A stretch of 42,526 nt of DNA from Mycobacterium sp. D16R12 (GTDB taxonomy: Bacteria > Actinomycetota > Actinomycetes > Mycobacteriales > Mycobacteriaceae), in contig NZ_MAFC01000016.1 in NCBI RefSeq assembly GCF_002013465.1, forward strand, positions 1 to 42,526, given 5' to 3'. Position 1 is the first letter of the stretch, and the number at the start of each line of letters is the position of its first letter. Under the pieces are notes generated by a model. It saw only the letters and a program-made list of their open reading frames with translations. It searched no databases and was not told where the DNA came from. The position numbers were made by a program, and so were the translations under genes. Shown here one piece after another: positions 7,682 to 16,653 of the stretch.

Positions 7682-8779
7682 TCAGTCGCCCGTGGCCTTC
7701 TTCGCGGGCTTATCCGCAGCGCTGGGCTTCTTCCCCGAGATATCTCCCAGCACCTTCTTGATGGCCCCGCCCAGCCCACGCATCACGTTCGGCTGCTTGG
7801 TCGTGGGGGACACCCCGGGATCGGGTTTCGACATCAGCACCGGCGGCTTCGTCGACAACGTCGTCTGCTTCGGCGTGACGTCGGTCCGTACCGTGGGCAC
7901 TTTCGTCTGCGGGGTGGCCTTGATGGCTTCCGTTGCCTTACCGGTTGCCTTGCTCTCAGTTGTTGTGGTGTCCGTTGTTATGGCGGCTGCTCGCGGCGTG
8001 ATCGGGATCGGCTTGGTCAGCGCATCGCGGATCGGCGCGACCGACTCGGAGATCGTCGTCCCCACCGCCGTCCCCGTCGCCTGCACCGCCTGTCCGATAT
8101 CTCCGGTGTTGCCCAACGTCGTCAGAAACGCATTGGGCACCCGCGTCACGATGAGGGTGAGCTGTTCTGTCGAATGAAATGCCACCGCCCAGAACACCTC
8201 GGTGCCGCGCACCGCGACCGCTTCCAGCGGCGTATGCACGACGGGCACGAACTCGGGGCCCGGCGGGTTGTTCAACGCATCAAAGAGATCCGAGCGCGCC
8301 TGCCCCAGGACACCCGGGAGTTGACCGGGCTGGGTGAATGCCGCCTCGCCGATCCGCACCAGCCCCACCGCGATCACCTCGGTGCCGAACTGTGTGCGTG
8401 GCACTACCTGATCCAGGTCGGTGCGGATGAGCCCGGTCCACACATCGTTGGCCGCGCCGCTCACCGTCGCACCGGCCAGTCCGAGCGCTTGCACCAGGGG
8501 CTGTCCCGACTGTAATTGCGTCACGAACGTCCCCGGCGCCAGCAGCGCCGCCGTCGGCACCTGGACGGCGCCCTGGACGACGAAGGGACAGATCAGCGAG
8601 CAGTTCTGCACCTGGTTGGCCAAGAACTGGGTGATCAACCCGCCGGGCGCAGGCTGCACCGACGCCGCGGTGAGATCGACGTCGAACCGTGCGCTGCGCG
8701 CGGACGCCCCCGGCGGAGCATTCACTCCTACGGACGTCGCGAGTACCGCTGACGCACATGCCACCGCGAGAAGTCTCAC
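7682..8779 (-). CDS. Secreted hypothetical protein with a disordered Thr/Lys/Pro tail
   Basis: A 365-residue protein with an N-terminal signal peptide (hydrophobic about 2-20, likely cut after a GASA motif near 27). Residues about 30-240 look folded and contain two Cys in CSLICPF. The last 125 residues or so are low-complexity, rich in Thr, Lys, Pro and Ala and ending in KPAKKATGD, which suggests a cell-wall-associated or flexible extracellular tail. An in-frame stop lies two codons upstream of the GTG at 8779, and only that start gives a complete signal peptide; the ribosome binding site is weak. I do not recognise the family. The gene follows the DUF6188-like gene by 51 bp on the same strand, so they may be co-transcribed. 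Confidence 0.7.
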   Translation of the reverse strand: MRLLAVACASAVLATSVGVNAPPGASARSARFDVDLTAASVQPAPGGLITQFLANQVQNCSLICPFVVQGAVQVPTAALLAPGTFVTQLQSGQPLVQALGLAGATVSGAANDVWTGLIRTDLDQVVPRTQFGTEVIAVGLVRIGEAAFTQPGQLPGVLGQARSDLFDALNNPPGPEFVPVVHTPLEAVAVRGTEVFWAVAFHSTEQLTLIVTRVPNAFLTTLGNTGDIGQAVQATGTAVGTTISESVAPIRDALTKPIPITPRAAAITTDTTTTESKATGKATEAIKATPQTKVPTVRTDVTPKQTTLSTKPPVLMSKPDPGVSPTTKQPNVMRGLGGAIKKVLGDISGKKPSAADKPAKKATGD

Positions 8780-8830
8780 GCGCTAACCACGAACCAACCC
8801 TCCGCCGGGTTCGATCGCGTCGAAAACCGA

Positions 8831-9241
8831 TCAGGCCCCGGCTTCCTCCGGCACGTCGTGGCGCACCACGCGAACCTTGCCGCGCGGCAGGCTGGCCACG
8901 TACCCGTGGTACTTGCCGTAGATCTCCCACGCCGTGTCGAAGTCGTCATGCGGCACGTCGATCGCGTGGTCGTCGGAGAACTCCATGTGCAGATCGCCCT
9001 TGTCGGTCCACCTGGCCTCGGTGCAGGTAGCACCCGAGATGCTGAAGAGCGGACGCTCCTCATCCAGGATTGCCTTCGGATCGACGCAGACGATCTCCCG
9101 TGGCCACTTCCCCGCCGGGGGAAGCGTGAGCCACATCGGCACGGCGATAACCACCTCGTTGTAGTCACCCAGGCTGATTACCAATCCGTCACGGAACATG
9201 ATCCGCTGGACCGGCAAGCCCTCAATCCATGCTTCGGACAT
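8831..9241 (-). CDS. DUF6188-like hypothetical protein
   Basis: A 136-residue soluble protein with no signal peptide or membrane segment. It begins with WIEGLPVQRI and is made of strands with an acidic second half (EFSDDHAIDVPHDDFD). The pattern fits a small actinobacterial family I recall as DUF6188; its function is unknown. The start is ATG at 9241 (MSEAWIEGL). The frame could run 12 codons further upstream, but those residues lack family character. It is transcribed away from the decarboxylase terminator region and toward the secreted-protein gene. Confidence 0.65.
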   Translation of the reverse strand: MSEAWIEGLPVQRIMFRDGLVISLGDYNEVVIAVPMWLTLPPAGKWPREIVCVDPKAILDEERPLFSISGATCTEARWTDKGDLHMEFSDDHAIDVPHDDFDTAWEIYGKYHGYVASLPRGKVRVVRHDVPEEAGA

Positions 9242-9335
9242 ACCTTCACTCTGAACCCACCTGAGAGGCCCGCACAAGGGGTTGACGTCATAAGTTTTTT
9301 TGTCGAAACTGGACGAAACGTAAACGTTATTTGTG

Positions 9336-9356
9336 CTGCCCGCGGACCGTGGGCAG
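9336..9356 (-). terminator. Stem-loop directly after the decarboxylase gene
   Basis: CTGCCCGC (9336-9343) and GTGGGCAG (9349-9356) pair over 8 bp with one G-U pair and a 5-base loop, three bases beyond the decarboxylase stop. There is no U-tract on the - strand. The position favours a terminator or 3'-end stabiliser. A separate palindrome, AACGT-AA-ACGTT, lies at 9317-9328 upstream of the gene starting at 9241. Confidence 0.45.
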
Positions 9357-9359
9357 CCC

Positions 9360-12200
9360 TCAGTTTTGCTTGGCTTTCACGCCATTTACGGGCTCTGCCG
9401 AGACCTTCTGCGCCTTGGCCGTTTTCTGCGGAACCGCCTGCACCATCGGGACTTTTGACGGGACGCCGGTGGGCATCACCATTTCGATGGCCTTGTCCGT
9501 GTAGACCCGATAGCCGAAGTCCGGTTGGTATCCATGGATTTCCGGGGTGTCGAGAGTTCTGATGAAGCTCAGAATCTCCCGGCTGAACACCTGCCCCGGC
9601 ACCAGCACGGGAAACCCCGGCGGGTAGGGCGTCACGAACGTCGCCGACACCACATCGCCACCTGCATCCAGCTTCTCGACGATCTCCGCATCGCTGAGGT
9701 ACTCGCAATTCGTATCGATGTACGACAGGTAGAAGGCCTTGCGCACATCGCCCTCCGGCGTCTGTGCCGCACCGCTGTAGTCCAGGAATGCCGGGTGAAA
9801 TCCACTGAAGTTGGGCATGGCCGCGCTCTTCGCGGTCAGCCGGTGCACTCGCTGCTCGAACCGGGCCCGTTCCTCGATCCCCATCTCGCCGATGCGCTCG
9901 TCGAGTTCTCGGGCGATCTTGACCAGCACCTCCACCAGGAAGGCCACCGAACTGCGGGTGGTGCCAATATTCGTCATGAACAGCACGGTGTTTCGCGATG
10001 TCTTGTTGATCTGCACGCCGTGCCTGTCCATCAGCTGATCACGCTTGAACTCATCGCCGTCATACCCGGTGTGTCCGATCGACAGCGTGATCCGTGACGG
10101 ATCGAGAACGAATTCGTCAGCAGCCCAGGCCGATTCCATGTTCTTCAGCCCGGAGCGTAGTGGCTGCGCGATGTGCGACGGGCGGAAGTCATCTGGGATC
10201 AGGTCCGAGGTACGCAGGCAGGCCATGTATTTACTGAGCAGTGGGTGGTTGTCGATCGCGTCGCGTAGTTGCATGGCATTCTCAATCTGCCTCTGCACCA
10301 ACTCGACTCCCTCAAGGGCCACCTGACGTCGCCCCAGATCGAGCGAGGCCAGAATCTGATAGTTGGGCGAGGTTGAGGTGTGCGCCATGTACGCCTCATG
10401 GAACGCCTCGGAGACCTTCTGGTCGAAGTCCTGGTCGTAGACGTGAATCATCGACCCCTGCCGCAGTGAGGTCAGGGTCTTGTGGGTGGACTGCGTCGCA
10501 TAGACCCGCACCCTGGCCTTGGCCGGGTCCGGCATGAGCCGCCGGTTCAGCAGGTCCTCATCGGTGGGCACCTTGTCGATCTCGGTCGTCAGATACTCCT
10601 CGTACCGCTTACCGTAGTCCTTGTCCTGCAGCCGTTCCCGAAGCTTCTGTGCCGAGGCCATGGCGGTCCGGTTCCGGTACACCGGGTGGAACCGCGCGAA
10701 GGCGAACCACGCCTCGTCCCACAGGAACACCAGATCAGGCTTGATGGCCAGGCACTCCTCCATCACCCGCTGCACGTCGTACACGATGCCGTCAAAGGTG
10801 CAGTTGGTCAGGGAGATCATCTTGACCCGGTCAAGCTTGCCCGCCCGCTTGAGCGCCAATAACTTTGACTTGATCTCGCGCAGCGGTACCGCGCCGTACA
10901 TCGAATAGTCGACGAGTGGATAGGCCTCGAGGTAGATGACGTTGGCCCCGGCCATCATCATCCCGTAGTGATGGGACTGATGGCAGTTGCGGTCCAACAG
11001 CACGATATCCCCCGGCGCCACCAGGGATTGCGTGACGATCTTGTTGGCGGTCGAGGTGCCGTTGGTGACGAAGAAGCTGTGCCGAGAGCCGTAGGCCACC
11101 GCGGCCAGCTGCTGGGCCTCACGCAGTGGTCCGGTCGGTTCCAGCAGCGAGTCCAGCCCACCGCATGTCGCCGACGTCTCCGCCATGAACACGTCCAGCC
11201 CGTAAAAGCTGACCATGTCTTTGATCCAGTGCGAGTTGACAATTGACTTGCCCTGCGAGATGGGCAGGGCATGGAAGACGCCGGTGGGCCGGTGGCTGTA
11301 CTGCTTGAGCGCACTGAAGAACGGCGTCCGGTAACGCGCGGCGACACCCTGCAGCACCGACAGGTGCAGCTCGAGCACACCCTCCCGCGCATGGAACACC
11401 CGCCGGAAATACAGGCCCACCCGTCCGGCGATGTCCTCGACCTCGATCTCTGTCATCAGGTACAGATCGATCTCGGGCCGCAGGTCGGCCAGCGAGGTCG
11501 CCAGAATCTGGGCACGCTCATCGGGCGACTGATGGTCGGCCAGCTCATCGGAGATGTGGGTGTCGACGAACTCCGAGAGAGCCGACAGATCCCGCGCCGA
11601 CTGATGCGAGAACCGGCGACGGATCACGGCGGCCTGCAGATTGACGTTCAGACGGGCGGCGATCAGCGCCTCGTCCCCGCTGGACACCACCACCAGCTCA
11701 TACACAAACTCGTCATCGGGACGCCGCCAACTGCGCACCTCGTTGCGCAGCGCGCGTTCCTGCGACTCGGTGAGCGAGGCGACCACCAGGACCTCGAAAT
11801 ACAGCTGGTCCCTCTTGCCGACGGGTTGCTGCTCCAGCGTGCGGGGGTCCACCGGGAACATGTCGGTGTCGTCCAGCCCCGCGTGATCGACGTCGCCGGT
11901 CCGATAGGACTCGGTGGTCAGCGCTCGGTTGACCCGCGATACCGCCTGCGCAAACTTGTCGTAGGCCCCATTACTGAACAGTCGTTGCACCTTGGCGAAC
12001 TGCAACGATCCCGGGTAGGCCCAATAGGGCTCCAGCGGCGTCAGCTTGTCCAGCAGACCTTTGCAGATGGCCGCGTACTGCTCCTTGAGCGCGCCGGTGG
12101 TGGTGGTTCGAGTGAGCCGGTCTGCCGCCTCCTCGAGGCGGCACCAGGAGTCTCCACGGAGCTGCCACACGCTGTTGTATGCACGCGAATTGTCATTCAT
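9360..12200 (-). CDS. Orn/Lys/Arg-type amino-acid decarboxylase (Rv2531c-like)
   Basis: A 946-residue PLP-dependent decarboxylase, close in length to M. tuberculosis Rv2531c as I recall it. An extra N-terminal region of about 300 residues precedes the catalytic core. The core shows TNGTSTAN (about 379-386), DRNCHQSHH, the cofactor-binding DEAW near 495, and the Schiff-base lysine in STHKT at about residue 574. The C-terminal domain carries PYPPGFPVLVPG, typical of the family. Known: the family decarboxylates arginine, lysine or ornithine to polyamine precursors and can support acid resistance; the substrate here cannot be fixed from sequence. The start at 12200 is supported by AAGGGG six bases upstream. 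It is divergent from the hydrolase at 12360. Confidence 0.87.
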   Translation of the reverse strand: MNDNSRAYNSVWQLRGDSWCRLEEAADRLTRTTTTGALKEQYAAICKGLLDKLTPLEPYWAYPGSLQFAKVQRLFSNGAYDKFAQAVSRVNRALTTESYRTGDVDHAGLDDTDMFPVDPRTLEQQPVGKRDQLYFEVLVVASLTESQERALRNEVRSWRRPDDEFVYELVVVSSGDEALIAARLNVNLQAAVIRRRFSHQSARDLSALSEFVDTHISDELADHQSPDERAQILATSLADLRPEIDLYLMTEIEVEDIAGRVGLYFRRVFHAREGVLELHLSVLQGVAARYRTPFFSALKQYSHRPTGVFHALPISQGKSIVNSHWIKDMVSFYGLDVFMAETSATCGGLDSLLEPTGPLREAQQLAAVAYGSRHSFFVTNGTSTANKIVTQSLVAPGDIVLLDRNCHQSHHYGMMMAGANVIYLEAYPLVDYSMYGAVPLREIKSKLLALKRAGKLDRVKMISLTNCTFDGIVYDVQRVMEECLAIKPDLVFLWDEAWFAFARFHPVYRNRTAMASAQKLRERLQDKDYGKRYEEYLTTEIDKVPTDEDLLNRRLMPDPAKARVRVYATQSTHKTLTSLRQGSMIHVYDQDFDQKVSEAFHEAYMAHTSTSPNYQILASLDLGRRQVALEGVELVQRQIENAMQLRDAIDNHPLLSKYMACLRTSDLIPDDFRPSHIAQPLRSGLKNMESAWAADEFVLDPSRITLSIGHTGYDGDEFKRDQLMDRHGVQINKTSRNTVLFMTNIGTTRSSVAFLVEVLVKIARELDERIGEMGIEERARFEQRVHRLTAKSAAMPNFSGFHPAFLDYSGAAQTPEGDVRKAFYLSYIDTNCEYLSDAEIVEKLDAGGDVVSATFVTPYPPGFPVLVPGQVFSREILSFIRTLDTPEIHGYQPDFGYRVYTDKAIEMVMPTGVPSKVPMVQAVPQKTAKAQKVSAEPVNGVKAKQN

Positions 12201-12304
12201 CGCGGCCCCTTTCGTAGGGGTCAAGCCTTGCAGCGCACGACGAACCGCCGAGTGATCAGCGGACGAATGCTATGCGTCCATCTGGTGACGGCAATCTTGT
12301 TGCC

Positions 12305-12339
12305 CTAGCATTCGCTGTGAGCTAGCAGTGTGGCTAGCA
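12305..12339. promoter_or_regulatory. Three CTAGCA direct repeats in a divergent promoter region
   Basis: CTAGCA occurs at 12305-12310, 12322-12327 and 12334-12339, within the 159 bp separating the decarboxylase and hydrolase starts. The second and third copies are part of GCTAGC palindromes 12 bp apart, which could suit a dimeric regulator binding one DNA face. TAGCAT at 12306-12311 could also be a -10 element for the + strand gene. Confidence 0.3.
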
Positions 12340-12359
12340 CCCGTGCCGAAAGGACACAC

Positions 12360-13544
12360 ATGACAGCGGAGCTCTCGGAACCTGTAGGACAGCCGCGGAT
12401 CACCCCCAGATCGGCACCCACAGCAAGCCCACAGCTGCCGCGTCGCGGTGACCTGACCCTGCGAGAACGCGCGCTGGTCGAGACCTCCGCGCTCACCGAT
12501 ATCGCCCTACGCACCGTCGGTGCCCTGTCGGTCATGGGTGTGGTGGCCCCGAGCCTGCTCATCGATCGCGAGTTCGTGGCACGTGAACGCGACAACCTGG
12601 CCTTCTACGGCGAGCTCGCAGCGATGGGCGACGCGGATCTTTCCTTCCCGGCGCCGGAGACCACGCCCGTGGTGTTCTCCCGGCCGGCAGGCCCGGTCGC
12701 GCAGGCCCTGGCCAAGGGCACCGTGGAGAACTTGGACTTCGAAAGCCCCTACGTGACACGCAATCCAGCGATGCACGACCTCTGGAAACGCTTTCCACAC
12801 AACAGCGTCGCGCGCGCTCAACACTGGCGCCACGACGACGGACCCCGCCCCACCCTGTGCGTCATCCACGGATTCTTCGGCTCGCCGTACCTGCTCAACG
12901 GAGTGTTCTTCGCGCTGCCCTGGTTCTTCCGCAACGGCTATGACATCTTGTTGTACACCTTGCCTTTTCACGGACGACGCGCCGAGAAGTACTCACCGTT
13001 CAGCGGAGCCGGGTACTTCAGCCACGGGTTCACCGGCTTCTCCGAGTCGATGTGCCAGGCCGTGCACGACTTCCGGATATTCGTGAACTACCTGCGCGGC
13101 ACCGGAGTGGAGAAAATCGGGCTGACGGGTTTGTCGCTGGGCGGATACACCACCGGATTGATCTCCACCGTGGAGCACCGTATCGATGTCGCCATTCCCA
13201 ATGTGCCCGTGGTCGACGTGAAATCGCTTCTGCACGGCTGGGTTCCGGCAGAGCCCACGATCAAGCTCGCCGCCAGACTCGGCCACCTCGATCAGAGCCA
13301 GCTGGACGGAGCCCTCGCCTACTCATCACCCCTGACGTATCGGCCGGTGGTACCCAAGGAGCGGCGTCTGATCATCACCGGGCTCGGGGACCGTCTAGCG
13401 CCCCCGGAGCAATCCGAGATGCTGTGGGAGCACTGGGATCGCTGCGCACTGCACTGGTTCCCCGGTAATCACATCCTGCACGTGAATCAGGGCGACTACC
13501 TGCATCAGATGACCGACTTCCTGGACCGGTATCTCGCCACCTAA
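12360..13544 (+). CDS. Alpha/beta hydrolase
   Basis: A 394-residue alpha/beta-hydrolase-fold protein. After a polar N-terminus of about 40 residues, an oxyanion-type HGFFGSP appears near 170. The nucleophile elbow is GLSLGG with Ser at about 259. A likely acid is Asp344 in GLGDRLAP, and the catalytic His lies in GNHILHVN near 371. There is no signal peptide. The substrate is unknown; esterase or peptidase activity are both possible. The start at ATG 12360 has AAAGGA six bases upstream, whereas the GTG at 12330 has none. Its stop overlaps the methyltransferase stop in the shared bases CTAA at 13541-13544, so the two genes converge with no gap. Confidence 0.8.
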   Translation: MTAELSEPVGQPRITPRSAPTASPQLPRRGDLTLRERALVETSALTDIALRTVGALSVMGVVAPSLLIDREFVARERDNLAFYGELAAMGDADLSFPAPETTPVVFSRPAGPVAQALAKGTVENLDFESPYVTRNPAMHDLWKRFPHNSVARAQHWRHDDGPRPTLCVIHGFFGSPYLLNGVFFALPWFFRNGYDILLYTLPFHGRRAEKYSPFSGAGYFSHGFTGFSESMCQAVHDFRIFVNYLRGTGVEKIGLTGLSLGGYTTGLISTVEHRIDVAIPNVPVVDVKSLLHGWVPAEPTIKLAARLGHLDQSQLDGALAYSSPLTYRPVVPKERRLIITGLGDRLAPPEQSEMLWEHWDRCALHWFPGNHILHVNQGDYLHQMTDFLDRYLAT

Positions 13545-14443
13545 CCCTTGACTGCCGACACCAGGCTGATCGAATTGAACATGTACCAGGCGGGTTGACT
13601 CGGCTGCGGCAAGGCACGCCCCGAAACGTTCAGGTAGTCCAGCAGCTCGGTGCGCGCCGAATCCCAACCATGGCAATGGAACCAGGTGGAGGCTTCACTG
13701 CGCTGCTGGTTGTAGATCAGGGAGAAGAAGTCCGAGTTCGCCTGGTCTCCACTTTCATTCGCGCCCGCCACCAGCATGTCGAAGACCACGTCGGCGTACG
13801 TCGTCATCTGCTCAATACCCACAAAGCTGCCCGGCGCGGCCAGCTGGTCGATGGACTCGAAGAGCCGCTCCTGTGCATCGGCCGGCAGATAGATCAACAG
13901 CCCTTCGACAATCCACGCCGAAGGCGCCGATGGATCGAAACCCTTGTCCTGTAGTGCTTTACCCCAGTCCTCGCGAAGGTCAACCGATATCTCCTGGCGA
14001 GAGGCCTTGGATTCGGCGCCGTGCTCGGCGAGCACTTCACGCTTGAACTGATGCACCAAGGGCTGGTCCAACTCGAAGATCGTCGTACCCGGAACCCAGT
14101 CGAGCCGATAGGCACGCGAGTCCAGCCCGGAGGCCAAGATCACCACCTGCTTGACTCCGGCCTCGATAGCCCTGGCGAAGTAGTTGTCGAAGTAGCGGGT
14201 GCGAGCGCCTTGAAAGCTTACGAAGTACTGTCCGAATTCCTCTGAACGCAAAGGATGTTCGGGTACGCCACCGGCGACCAGGTCGGCCCACTCACCGCCT
14301 GCGGCACGACAGAACACCTCCGCGTACTGATCGGCTGCCAGCGGCGCAGGTTTGGTGGCCTCGAGCGCTCGGCTGGCCGCCACGAACAGCGCGGTGGAGC
14401 CGACGCTGGTGTTGATGTCCCAATGATCCCGATCAGTACGCAT
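13541..14443 (-). CDS. Class I SAM-dependent methyltransferase, Rv0146/Rv0726 family
   Basis: A 300-residue protein of the large mycobacterial family of putative SAM methyltransferases related to leucine carboxyl methyltransferase. It opens with WDINTSVGSTAL and shows the SAM-binding block LASGLDSRAYRL near 100 and FELDQP about 20 residues later. WIVEGLLIYL and the C-terminal motif region follow. Known: most family members have no established substrate; O-methylation of a lipid or small acid is the usual guess. The start at 14443 matches the family N-terminus; the longer TTG start adds ten unlikely residues. It is 64 bp downstream of the sugar transferase on the same strand and could share its transcript. 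Confidence 0.83.
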   Translation of the reverse strand: MRTDRDHWDINTSVGSTALFVAASRALEATKPAPLAADQYAEVFCRAAGGEWADLVAGGVPEHPLRSEEFGQYFVSFQGARTRYFDNYFARAIEAGVKQVVILASGLDSRAYRLDWVPGTTIFELDQPLVHQFKREVLAEHGAESKASRQEISVDLREDWGKALQDKGFDPSAPSAWIVEGLLIYLPADAQERLFESIDQLAAPGSFVGIEQMTTYADVVFDMLVAGANESGDQANSDFFSLIYNQQRSEASTWFHCHGWDSARTELLDYLNVSGRALPQPSQPAWYMFNSISLVSAVKG

Positions 14444-14507
14444 GGTCGCGACAATACTCCGCGACTGTGACAACTAGGTTGACATGCGTCGGCGCGGGGA
14501 TGTCGCG

Positions 14508-16031
14508 CTAGTAGGCCCCGTCGCTACGCGCGACCGCACGGAAGGTTCGCCACAGGATCGACACATCGGACACCATGGACCAGTTCTCGACATACGACAG
14601 ATCCAGTCGCACTGCCTCATCCCACGGCAGGTCGGAACGCCCACTGACCTGCCACAGACCGGTCATCCCGGGCTTGACCAGAAGCCTGCGTTTGATGACG
14701 TCGGTGTACTCCTGCACCTCACGGCGCAGCGGCGGCCGGGGACCCACCAGACTCATCTCACCTCGCAGCACATTGAACAGCTGGGGCAGTTCATCGAGGC
14801 TGGTACGGCGCAGGAATCTGCCTACCATGGTGACCCGCGGATCTTCGCGCATCTTGAAAAGCGGTCCGGCGCCGTCGTTTTGTGCGAGCAGCTCGGCCAC
14901 CATCTGGTCGGCGCCGGCCACCATGGACCGGAACTTGATCATGCGGAAGGGCCTGGACCGCACGCCGATGCGTTCGGCCGAGTAGAACACCGGTCCGCGT
15001 GACTCCAGCTTCACGGCAAGGGCACAGGCCAGCAGGATCGGGCTGAATCCGATGATGAGCAGGAGCGCGCCGACCCGGTCGAAGAGAACCTTGTGCAGCC
15101 GGGACGCACCCTCGTACTGGGGCTCGGCAAGATGGATCAGGGGCACCGATCCGGCGGGCCGCACCCGAACCCGCGGCTGGTCGACGTCAAACACACCGGG
15201 CGCTACCAGCAGATTGACGCCGATCTCGCTGAGACGCCAGGCGAGTTCGCGCATTTTCTCCGGGCCGAGCTGTTCGGCGGCCGTCACCGCCACGGTGTCC
15301 GCACCGGCCTCCAGCACTGCCGCGACGATGCGGTCCTCCGCACCCAGGATGGGGATGACCCGGTCGATGACCTCAATGTTCTGGCCTGGTGCACCCAGGT
15401 AGCCGGGGACGCACACGCCCACAACGCGGTATCCGAGCGCGGTGTCGCGCCCGAAGGCCTCGGCCAGGTTGAGGGCCGCGGCGTCACCGCCGAGCACCAC
15501 CACCCTGAAGATCTGCTTACCCTGCGCACGCTGCCGGTTGAGCCAGGTGCGGCTGATCTTGCGGTTGAGCAGCAGGAACACGATCCCGACGATGAGCGCC
15601 ATCCCCAGCGCGAAACGCGAGACATTGAATTTGAACAGCACGCTGACGATGGCGAAGAGACCGAACATGTGGAATGTCGCGCGCAGTACCCGCTGGTACT
15701 CCTCGCCACCGCTGCCCATGAGGTGCAGGTCCCTGCTGCGGTACACACCGAGCAGCAGCGCCCAGTAGCAGAAGAAGCCGATCCTGATCCACAGCTCGGC
15801 GAGCGTCATCGGATTGGTCGCGTTACGCAGTTCGACCCAGGTCCAGCCGGCACCCGCGACGATGGCGGTATCCGAGATCAGAAGCCACCGGCTGTAGCGC
15901 TCGCCCCACTGCGCCGCGCGGTGTCCCGCGGAGGTCTGACCGACATCTTGTGATCGGCGCGGGCGTCGCACGCTGCCGATCCGGCCCCTCAGCCGGGTCG
16001 GCGCAGACGAGCCCTCGTTTACCGCGACCAC
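14508..16031 (-). CDS. Polyprenyl glycosylphosphotransferase (sugar-1-phosphate transferase)
   Basis: A 507-residue membrane enzyme that loads the first sugar phosphate onto a polyprenyl-phosphate carrier for exopolysaccharide or glycan assembly. After a basic N-terminus come four hydrophobic segments (about 50-160), then a CoA-binding-like Rossmann region (VVVLGGDAAAL). Another membrane helix follows (VGALLLIIGFSPILLA), then the bacterial sugar transferase domain. That domain carries MIKFRSM, the catalytic Asp-Glu pair in SLDELPQL, GEMSLVGPRPP and PGMTGLWQVSGRSD. The architecture matches the WbaP/EpsL-type group. The start is GTG at 16031 with GAGAGGA seven bases upstream. No glycosyltransferase neighbours are present, so it is an orphan priming enzyme. 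Its upstream region is unusually long and AT-rich. Confidence 0.88.
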   Translation of the reverse strand: MVAVNEGSSAPTRLRGRIGSVRRPRRSQDVGQTSAGHRAAQWGERYSRWLLISDTAIVAGAGWTWVELRNATNPMTLAELWIRIGFFCYWALLLGVYRSRDLHLMGSGGEEYQRVLRATFHMFGLFAIVSVLFKFNVSRFALGMALIVGIVFLLLNRKISRTWLNRQRAQGKQIFRVVVLGGDAAALNLAEAFGRDTALGYRVVGVCVPGYLGAPGQNIEVIDRVIPILGAEDRIVAAVLEAGADTVAVTAAEQLGPEKMRELAWRLSEIGVNLLVAPGVFDVDQPRVRVRPAGSVPLIHLAEPQYEGASRLHKVLFDRVGALLLIIGFSPILLACALAVKLESRGPVFYSAERIGVRSRPFRMIKFRSMVAGADQMVAELLAQNDGAGPLFKMREDPRVTMVGRFLRRTSLDELPQLFNVLRGEMSLVGPRPPLRREVQEYTDVIKRRLLVKPGMTGLWQVSGRSDLPWDEAVRLDLSYVENWSMVSDVSILWRTFRAVARSDGAY

Positions 16032-16653
16032 GCGCGTGTCCTCTCAGAACAACCCCAACAGCAAAAACTAAAAGCCTTGTGTCATGAAGCGCCAGACGCC
16101 GAGGCCTCGATGCAACCCGGCGATGACAACAGTCGCGCGAACGAATCTGGTCGGTGGCCACATCAAAGGTGAAACGTCCGTTACCCAGTTTCGTACGCAA
16201 GGGAATGTATCCAGAGAATCGCCGTCGGGCAACAGCTCACCACAGGTGGCCTGCAATTGTGATTGAGCTCACCCACGCTCCGAATAAATGTACAGCTTGT
16301 CCTTATTCGGAAACGGATAAATCGGCCCTGAACTGGGTAAATAAGAAACTCTGTCAGGTCGGGACAAAGTTCATCACGTACAAATTAGCTCACTACAAAC
16401 GTCGTAGCGTGGGGTGTCAGCAATCCCATTGCCGATTGACGGAGGTGGCTGCGCAACATCCGTGAGAAACCGTGAGCGAGCATCCGGGGCGAACAGTCGG
16501 TTATTAGGTCACCCATTCACGACCTGACAGATTTTGCCCATGAGGGGTCGGCTCGTCCAGTAATTCTGGTAACGACAGTGAACCACATGGTCAACGCGCT
16601 GATATGGCGCACGCCACGCCGCTAACTGGGTACGTGTATTAGCTAAATGTTGT
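16032..16653. other. AT-rich 620-bp intergenic region, no convincing gene
   Basis: No frame here has a ribosome binding site with coding character. The centre (about 16260-16420) is visibly richer in A and T than the flanking genes. It is the upstream region of the sugar transferase on the - strand. It carries a long inverted repeat (separate entry) and several AATAA/TTATT runs. A long regulated leader, a silencer-protein (Lsr2-type) target or a small RNA are possible. None can be shown from sequence alone. Confidence 0.5.
16279..16311 (-). promoter_or_regulatory. Perfect 9-bp inverted repeat far upstream of the sugar transferase
   Basis: TCCGAATAA (16279-16287) and TTATTCGGA (16303-16311) are perfect arms separated by 15 bases. 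The repeat lies about 250 bp upstream of the sugar transferase start, within the AT-rich region. It could be an RNA hairpin in a long leader or an operator. The A/T-rich arms argue against a simple terminator. Confidence 0.4.

Noticed and set aside
16154..16465. 103-residue + strand frame in the AT-rich gap
   Set aside because: It has no ribosome binding site, no domain and mixed composition; it ends without relation to any neighbour.
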